A stretch of 64,000 nucleotides of DNA, taken from positions 58,702,501 to 58,766,500 of the forward strand of contig CM060899.1 of NCBI GenBank assembly GCA_030762935.1, written 5' to 3'. The notes beneath the pieces were generated by a model that ran no database searches, had not been told where the DNA came from, and was given only the letters and a program-made list of their open reading frames with translations. Position numbers and translations under genes: made by a program. This document shows positions 57,765 to 64,000 of the stretch, in pieces. Numbering within the stretch: position 1 is the first letter of the stretch; each line of letters opens with the position of its first letter. This DNA comes from Hymenopus coronatus (lineage: Eukaryota; Arthropoda; Insecta; Mantodea; Hymenopodidae).

Positions 57765-57945
57765 GCTTGTGGCACCGCAGGCGATGACACTGATGATCCA
57801 TGGAATGAGGATGGAGTACCGGTGGAATGCGAAGGCGGGAGAAACCGGAGAATCATGAGAGAAAACCCGCCAATTTTTGTCCGCCGAAGATCTCATATGC
57901 GATCGCTTGGGATCGAACCCGGGACGTCTAGGTGAGAGGCGAGTG
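57765..57945 (-). mobile_element. SINE S3, reverse copy
   Basis: GCACCGCAGGCGATGACACT, AATGAGGATGGAGTACCGGT and TGCGATCGCTTGGGATCGAA are the reverse of S3 blocks, with the reversed head GGTGAGAGGCGAGTGCTCTA. Confidence 0.8.
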
Positions 57946-57984
57946 CTCTATTAAATGGTAAACGTAAAATTTCAGGAATACAAT

Positions 57985-58105
57985 GAACTTACTCTCATTC
58001 ACCCGGCGATGCGGAGAAACCCTCGGAAATAAAGCATGGGTATGGTAGCCGGTCACGGGAATTGAACCTACGACCTACGGAATACAAGTCATGCACGCTT
58101 GAGAT
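57985..58105 (-). mobile_element. Another tRNA-headed SINE fragment, reverse
   Basis: CGGGAATTGAACCTACGACC (reversed box B) with TACAAGTCATGCACGC and a preceding CCCTCGGAAATAAAGCATGG. It is related in style to S6, but no clear second copy exists in the window. Confidence 0.5.
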
Positions 58106-58134
58106 CAGAAAGTCAAAAAATAATAAATAAAGCA

Positions 58135-58953
58135 AATCTGATGTATTCCATTTACTACATGACTTTCTCTACATCTCTGCAACAAATTGTTGTTTAAAAC
58201 CTCCTGCTTCTATTTACTTCGTGCTAATCGAGAAGAAATTAGCGAAATAGTCTTATTACTTGCTTCCTTTAAGTAGAAGCGAAATAAGGGAGTACCACAG
58301 GTTAAAGTAATGGTCAAAAGCTGGTTGCTATGTGACTGAAGTTTCTTTGTTTGTATGGACACGAGTTGATAAATTTCTGTATGAGAAAAGTATAAGTTTT
58401 TCAAAGCTGAAACCAAAAACAAGGAATATCTCAAAAACGATCAACTCCACAAAAAATAATGTATATAACATAAATTGTGTGTTTTAACGTGGTCTACATT
58501 TTTGTGTGGTAAGTTTTTGTCCATCTCTTACGGTTTAGCAGTTATGCAAAATTCCGTAAAATTCATCCAGAAAAGGAGTCTTCAGAGGCTATTCCCAGAA
58601 AATTCAAGATGTACATTTTATTTGTCAGGTAAATATCTTTAATATGCGACATTTTAATCAAAATCGTTAAGCCATTTTTCCATGTAAAGGGTAGTTGGGG
58701 GGGGGATTTGAAAATCTTCCTGTCGCATCCTTGGATGATACTAAACTTAAATACCAGGTTTGGTATTTAATGGAATTTTCGTTTTTCAGATATGCTGCCC
58801 ACAGACACACACACACACACGGAAATTTTTCTATTTTTTTTATTCAGGGGATCCTAAAACATGTATTTCCGGTAAAATCTCGGTATCGAATTTTTGGGTG
58901 CATTACAATACTTTCTCTATATACTATGTACATAGTACGTGTAGAGAAAGTAA
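58135..58953 (+). repeat. Family A, forward, full length (819 bp)
   Basis: Starts ATCTGATGTATTCCATTTAC and ends TACTATGTACATAGTACGTG then TAGAGAAAGTAA. All blocks are in order. Confidence 0.9.
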
Positions 58954-59028
58954 TAAATGAGTGTCAGGACGGGTCAAATGAAAGCTGTTAATAAAGAAAT
59001 ATTAGAAATTGAATTTTATTTTTGCACA

Positions 59029-59242
59029 GTGTTTAAGTGCTGCGGTTCTCAGCGTCCCATTCCTCATTGGTCGTGAAAGATCGCTCAATTTTGCTCCGAG
59101 GCTCTTAATCAGGCTTAAGGTTCTATTACGTGCCGTAAATCCAGATTTTCCGAAGGAAGTCATGCTAAGTATTTTTACGCCGGAAAAGAATCCATCGCTC
59201 TCCGCCGGTTTGAGCCCGCGATCTTGGGTACCAGAGGTTAAC
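59029..59242 (-). mobile_element. SINE S2, reverse copy
   Basis: GGTTCTCAGCGTCCCATTCC, TCGTGAAAGATCGCTCAATT, CCGAAGGAAGTCATGCTAAG, TTTTTACGCCGGAAAAGAAT and the reversed head TTTGAGCCCGCGATCTTGGG. The middle (ACTTCCC block) is deleted. Confidence 0.8.
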
Positions 59243-59451
59243 ACATTGAATGAATGCATAAGTGTATTTATTGACATAACAATATCACACATTGAGCTTC
59301 AACAATCGGACGGGTCCACAGACCGTACGTGCTTTTGTAATACACAAAATAGTAAGCAATGTATGACATAATATATATATATACATAAGTGTGTGTGTGT
59401 GTAAAACATTGTAATTACTTTTGTTTGGCTATTCTTATCCCCCCCCTCTTC

Positions 59452-59700
59452 TCTATTTTTTTTTATTTTAGCTTAACGTCCTTTAACGTGGTTGGTCATA
59501 TCGGACGATGAATGAAATTGGTGAAATGATGCTCAAATGATCTCGGGGTCCATGGAGTTTAAAGTTACTCGACATTCGTCTTCTCAGGATAAGGGGAAAC
59601 CCCGAAAATAACCTTATCCGGGTAACTCACCCTAAGCGAGATTCTAACTCTTGACCTTTTGAATGTGAAGCAGACACGCTACCACCCAGGCGGGCTATTC
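59452..59700 (-). mobile_element. SINE S4, reverse copy
   Basis: GTTGGTCATATCGGACGATG, GATGCTCAAATGATCTCGGG, TCGACATTCGTCTTCTCAGG, AACTCACCCTAAGCGAGATT, and the reversed head GTGAAGCAGACACGCTACCA then CCCAGGC. Confidence 0.85.
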
Positions 59701-60262
59701 TCTATTGTCAGTCTTCTCAGATCTCAGCTGTCTTACCCTAAGTATAAATTTACCTAGTTCGTCCGCGTCTTCCGTGCCTGCCAGTAGCATCCAACATGCT
59801 TCTTAGCTCTAAATTCGCGATTTAATCCTATACCAAGGATGACGACAAAGTAAAGAGAAGTTAGTAAGGAGAAGATACATTGAGAATCATGGTATAAATA
59901 ATGTTACTAAAAACTCCAGTGAAAGAAAATCCTTGTTGTACGTTTACACCGGGAAGAAAGGCCCTCAAACAGAAGCTGTGGAGCTGAACTCTTTGCTTTT
60001 GGGGTAGGTCCACTAATTATTTTTGTTGTGCTTGTTATTTAAAGAGTGTTTTTCTTTATTCGTGCCAGACGAAAAGAAACTAATTAGAAATCTCGTTTGC
60101 TGTGGTTTGTTTATGGTGATGAGAGGGCGATAACTTCACAGCAGACAGTTGACGGTGTTTTTTACTCTAAATAAGGAAGCAGGGGCTGCCAGAGTAGAGT
60201 TCTCTTGTCAAATGAATGCTAAACTTTTAAATTGAAAATGCTATGGAATTCGTGTTTTCACT
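59701..60262. other. Unassigned sequence
   Basis: No coding or repeat signal recognised. Confidence 0.3.
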
Positions 60263-60263
60263 T

Positions 60264-60884
60264 TTTACTTTCTCTAAACGTACTATGTACATAGAGAAGG
60301 TATTGCATTCCCCCAAAAATTCGATGCCGAGATCTCATCAGCAATATACGTTTTGGGGTTCACTGTATCCAAAAAAAGCACTTTTAGAAAAAGGCCAGTG
60401 TGTGTCTGTGTCAATATCAACACGATAAAAACGAAAAGTCGATAAAATACCAAACTTTGTATATAAGTTTAGTATCTTCCAAGGATGTAACACGAAGATT
60501 TGGAGGAAAATCCCCCCCCCCTCAAACTACCCTTTACATGGAAACATTTTCGAAAATTTTTATTTTCTCAAAAATGGCTCTAACGATTTTGATTAAAGTA
60601 CCGTATATTAATATTTACACGACAAATAAAATGGATATCTTGAATTTTCTGAGAATAGCCTCTGAAGACCTCTTTATTCTGGATGAATTTTGCTGTATTT
60701 TGCGTAGCTAGTAAACCGTAAGAGATGGACACAAACTTACTACACAAAATATGTAAATCTCGTTGAAACACACAATTTATGTCATACATTTTTTTCGTGG
60801 CGTTGACCATTTTTTAGATATTCCTTGTTATTGGTTTCAGTTTTAAAATACTTAAAATTTTCACATACGAGAATTTCTCAGTAT
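60264..60884 (-). repeat. Family A, reverse, distal part missing
   Basis: Starts TTTTTACTTTCTCTAAACGT with a shortened palindrome and stops at ATACGAGAATTTCTCAGT, where a forward half-copy takes over. The 103-codon frame here is spurious. Confidence 0.85.
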
Positions 60885-61341
60885 CTCAGAAATGATCAAA
60901 ACTCCACGGGCGAAAAAAGAAAAAAAAAAAAGAAAAAAAAAAAAGATGATGTCTAACCAGGTGTACATTTTTTGTGGAGTAAGTTTTATTTTCTATCTCA
61001 TACGGTTTACCAGTTATGCAAAAGTTGTACAGGATGAGGAGGTCTTCGGAGGCTATTCCCAGAAACTTCAAGATATACATTTTACTTGGGATGTAAAAAT
61101 CTTAAATATACGCTATTTTAATCAAAATCGTTTGAGGCATCTTCGAGAAAATCCAAATTTTCGAAATTTTTTTCCAAGTAAAGAATAGTTTTGGGTGGGG
61201 GAATTTTTCTCAAAATCTTCGTGTTGCATCCCTGGAAGATACTATACTTAAATACCAAGTTGATATTTTACCGACTTCACGTTTTTGAGTTATCGTTTTC
61301 GCAGACTCACGGACACACGCGCTGACCTTTTTCTTAAAATC
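60885..61341 (+). repeat. Family A, forward, both ends missing
   Basis: Begins mid-element at ATCTCAGAAATGATCAAAAC and stops at GACCTTTTTCTTAAAAT, the A-run where the next copy begins. Confidence 0.85.
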
Positions 61342-61382
61342 TGATGTCCATTCACATGACTTTTTCTACATCTCTATGAGAA

Positions 61383-61417
<35 letters not shown>

Positions 61418-62525
61418 GCTTATTCTTGTATCTACTGAATGATAATCGAAATAAACATTAGCAGAAACGGCATTATAAATAGGAGGGAAATAAGGCAATG
61501 CACTACGCTAAACCGACAAAGGTTTTAAAATATGGTTGCTATGGTATTGAAATCCGTTTCTTCGGTAACCAGGAGTTCACAAGTTCCGCATGAGAAAAGT
61601 TTCAAGTATTCTAAAACTGAAACCAATATCAGAGAATATATCGAAAACGGTCAGCTTCACGAAAAGGTGTGTATGACATAAGTTGTGTGTTTTAGCGAGA
61701 TCTACATCTTTTGTAAAGCAAATCTTTCTCTATCTCTTATGGTTTACTAGTTATGCAAAAATCTAGTAAAATTCATCAAGAATAAAGAGGTCTTCAGAGT
61801 AAATTCCTAGAAAATTCATGATACACATTTTATTTGTCGTGAAAATGTCTTTAATATATCGTATTTTTATCAACATCCTTATAGCCATTTTTGCGATTAT
61901 CTAAATTTTCGAAATTTTATATTTAGGGGTGGGGGGATTTTCTTGAAAATCTTCGTATTGCATTCTTGAAAGAACCTAAGCTAGAATACAAAGTTTGGAA
62001 TTTTAGCGACCTTTTGATTTTGAGCTATGCTGTCCACTGACACACACACATAAGCGCGCTCACACACACGGACCTTTTTCTAAATAGCTTTGATACAAAT
62101 GGTAACAATTGTGTTTTATATTGCGTGTAGCAATTGTAATTTTGCTCTTTCAGCTGCTTGCATAATTTCGTCTAGTTCAGCAAATTCCATGCTCCTGACA
62201 TTCAAATCATCCGCCATTTTATAAATCGATACGTGCTTTCAGAGTCATAGCCTACTTGAATGAGAACGTGGACGCATAAACCAAAGTTGGTTACATTGGA
62301 GTTGTAATTGTATAACACTGAGTAACAGAATTTTCTACTTTTAACATTACTGGCATCTGGTAAAAGATCTACTTTTAGCATTAACTGTCTTAAAAATGTT
62401 TTTTTTTAACTCAAGGGACCTCGAAACACACATTTCCGGTGAAACCCGACATTGAAGTTTTGGGTGGATTATAATACTTTCTCTAGCTACTATGTGCATT
62501 ATATGTGCATATGGGCTAGAGAAAC
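61341..62525 (+). repeat. Family A, forward, split by about 290 bp of unknown DNA
   Basis: Starts TCTGATGTCCATTCACATGA and carries a TTA microsatellite (61386-61416) in place of the ATTATTGTT block. It reaches GACCTTTTTCTAAA at 62094, is interrupted by unassigned 62096-62384, and resumes TTAAAAATGTTTTTTTT to TATGTGCATTATATGTGCAT then ATGGGCTAGAGAAA. The 3' part could instead belong to the preceding half-copy. Confidence 0.75.
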
Positions 62526-63091
62526 CTGATGTGTTCACATGACTTTCTCTATATCTAGATACTTAAGTTATTGTTAAAAAGCATATTTTTTGTATCTACT
62601 TTATGATAATCGACTTAACCATTAGCAGGAATTGTCTTAATTACTTGCTTCCTTGTAATTAGAAGGGAAATAAGGGAATGCACTTGGCTAAAACGATAGT
62701 GAAAAAATTTAAAAGCTGGTTGCCATATGGTTTAAATCCGTTTCTATGCAGGGCCAGGAGTTTACAACTTACCACGTGAGTATTTAAAATCTAAAACAAA
62801 TAACAAGGATTATCTCAGAAATGGTCAGTTCCACGAAAAAAAAACGTATATGATATAAATTGTATGTTTTAACGTGATCTACATTTTTTGTGTAGTAAGT
62901 TTTTGTCTGTCTTAGGGTTACAAGTTACAAAAAATTCAGCAAAATTCATTTAGAATAAACAGGTTTTTAGAGGCTATTCCCAGAAAATTCAAGGTAAACG
63001 TTATATTTGCCATAAAAATATCTTTAATGTAGAGTATTTTTTATTCAAAACTATAGAGCACTATGCACTTGGTACATGTAGAGACAGTGGA
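62526..63091 (+). repeat. Family A, forward, internally deleted
   Basis: Starts CCTGATGTGTTCACATGACT right after the preceding end and runs to TTTAATGTAGAGTATTTTTT, then jumps to a decayed hairpin ACTATGCACTTGGTACATGT then AGAGACAGT. Confidence 0.85.
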
Positions 63092-63500
63092 AATGAAAAA
63101 CCCGCGTACTCCAGGCTTGAAGATCTTTAAATGCATCCATCTAACAATAAGCAGCTATTGATCAGGTTCCTTTCAGAAACTCAGTCTGATACATGGTAGC
63201 GGGTGGTAGTTGAGTTAGATGTCTCCTTCTAGCGGTTGCGTATACAAGAGTTTTGTTTGAAATATAAAGCAATGGCCTCCTAGAGAGAGGCTTTTGATCT
63301 GGTGCAGTCATCGCCGGAGGGGTACAGAGCGCACAAACAAAGCGCGTGTCTGGTCTGTCCTATTCACACACGAGCCCTTGCGGTGCTTCCAACTCATGTC
63401 AGCTACAGCAGTTCTCTTAGGTTCAAATATAAACTAGGTGTTGTTCCTTCATCGATTCTGTTGCACAAAATATGAGATAGGATCTGTAGCTTTCCTGGCG
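63092..63500. other. Unassigned low-repeat sequence
   Basis: No supported feature. Confidence 0.35.
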
Positions 63501-63616
63501 ACGAACATATCCTAGACGTACTCGGGCTTCAAGCCAGGTCGATGACTCTTCATCATTACACCTGGCTTGAAGCCCGAGAACGTCTAGAATTTGCACCTAC
63601 ATGTTTTAATGTTCGT
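63501..63616. other. Strong hairpin: 28-bp arms, 20-nt loop
   Basis: The left arm 63512-63539 starts CTAGACGTACTCGGGCTTCA and the right arm 63560-63587 is its reverse complement with one mismatch (27 of 28). Outside an internal loop, ACGAACAT (63501-63508) pairs with ATGTTCGT (63609-63616). It could be a small palindromic element or a structured RNA. Neither is shown. Confidence 0.85.
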
Positions 63617-63649
63617 ATGCTTCTATCTGTAGTCCACTACTTGCGTATG

Positions 63650-63720
63650 CTGAAAGCTGTGTAACCCTTGACATATTCCCCAAGGTCTCGGGTTTGATTC
63701 CCAGGTGGGACGGTTAGGAG
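63650..63720 (+). repeat. tRNA-like (box B) SINE scrap
   Basis: CCCCAAGGTCTCGGGTTTGA then TTCCC resembles a box B in SINE context. No full cloverleaf is visible. Confidence 0.35.
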
Positions 63721-63907
63721 TGAATTGAGTAAAATTAAACAAAGGTCTATCCTTCCAAAATAAAACAGTTTTGCCCAAAATTCATTGGTTCCACAAATAA
63801 TATTTCGTTTTTTTAATACTCACAGATTCCATTTTTTTGCTCTTTAAAGAAGAGGGAAGTTTTCCTTAACTTCTCCCTATCCTCCACAAAGTCTGGAAGT
63901 ATATATT

Positions 63908-63908
<1 letters not shown>

Positions 63909-63941
<33 letters not shown>
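63909..63941 (+). repeat. GT microsatellite
   Basis: About 16 GT units near the window end. Confidence 0.95.
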
Positions 63942-63946
<5 letters not shown>

Positions 63947-64000
63947 AGGAGTGAATGAGAGCGTGATTCCTAATGAAAATAAAGTGAAACATCGTATGTG

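Overview
The window looks like intergenic, repeat-saturated DNA from an invertebrate animal, most likely an arthropod and probably an insect. It is AT-rich and has no bacterial-type gene layout. It carries at least eight tRNA-derived SINE types, mariner, PIF/Harbinger and hAT DNA transposons, many microsatellites and long homopolymer runs. I cannot name the species. I find no intact host gene. Almost every short reading frame is a chance frame inside a repeat.

The dominant component is one dispersed family, called Family A here, present about 40 times in both orientations and covering nearly half the window. A full copy is about 0.82-0.91 kb. In the forward sense it begins near TCTGATGTGTTCCATTCACA and ends just after a palindrome centred on TGTACA, at GTAGAGAAAGTAA. 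The motif ACTTTCTCTAC lies just inside both ends in inverted orientation. A CA/GT microsatellite and a poly-T tract sit internally at fixed positions, and no shared reading frame exists. This layout resembles non-autonomous Helentron elements (HINE/DINE-1 type). That classification is inference.

Other mobile DNA: (i) a nearly intact mariner at 46595-47932 with TA target duplications, recognisable inverted ends and a transposase broken by only two single-base frameshifts; (ii) two older mariner fossils at 1-352 and about 8890-9890; (iii) a PIF/Harbinger remnant at 20334-21258 with TAA duplications; (iv) a hAT-like element at 49219-51355 with an 8-bp duplication, later invaded by a Family A copy and a SINE; (v) tRNA-derived SINEs, here S1 to S8, several with clear target-site duplications. 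Nested insertions give a relative order: S1 in S2 in Family A; S3 in S2; S3 in S4; S5 and S7 in Family A; Family A in hAT.

Layout: 1-3.2 kb mariner fragment, Family A scraps, T68 tract, S5; 3.2-6.8 kb Family A block; 7.5-12.2 kb SINEs, mariner fossil, Family A; 12.6-13.9 kb a very long imperfect CTA/CTR microsatellite; 14-18.4 kb Family A including a tandem duplication; 18.4-21.9 kb the least repetitive part, with a candidate transposase-like exon and the Harbinger remnant; 22-38 kb dense Family A; 38-46 kb SINEs, an inverted-repeat element and a segmental duplication; 46-52 kb mariner and hAT; 52-64 kb SINEs and Family A, ending in a strong hairpin at 63512-63587. Boundaries were read by eye and are usually good to a few tens of bases, except where a target duplication fixes them.
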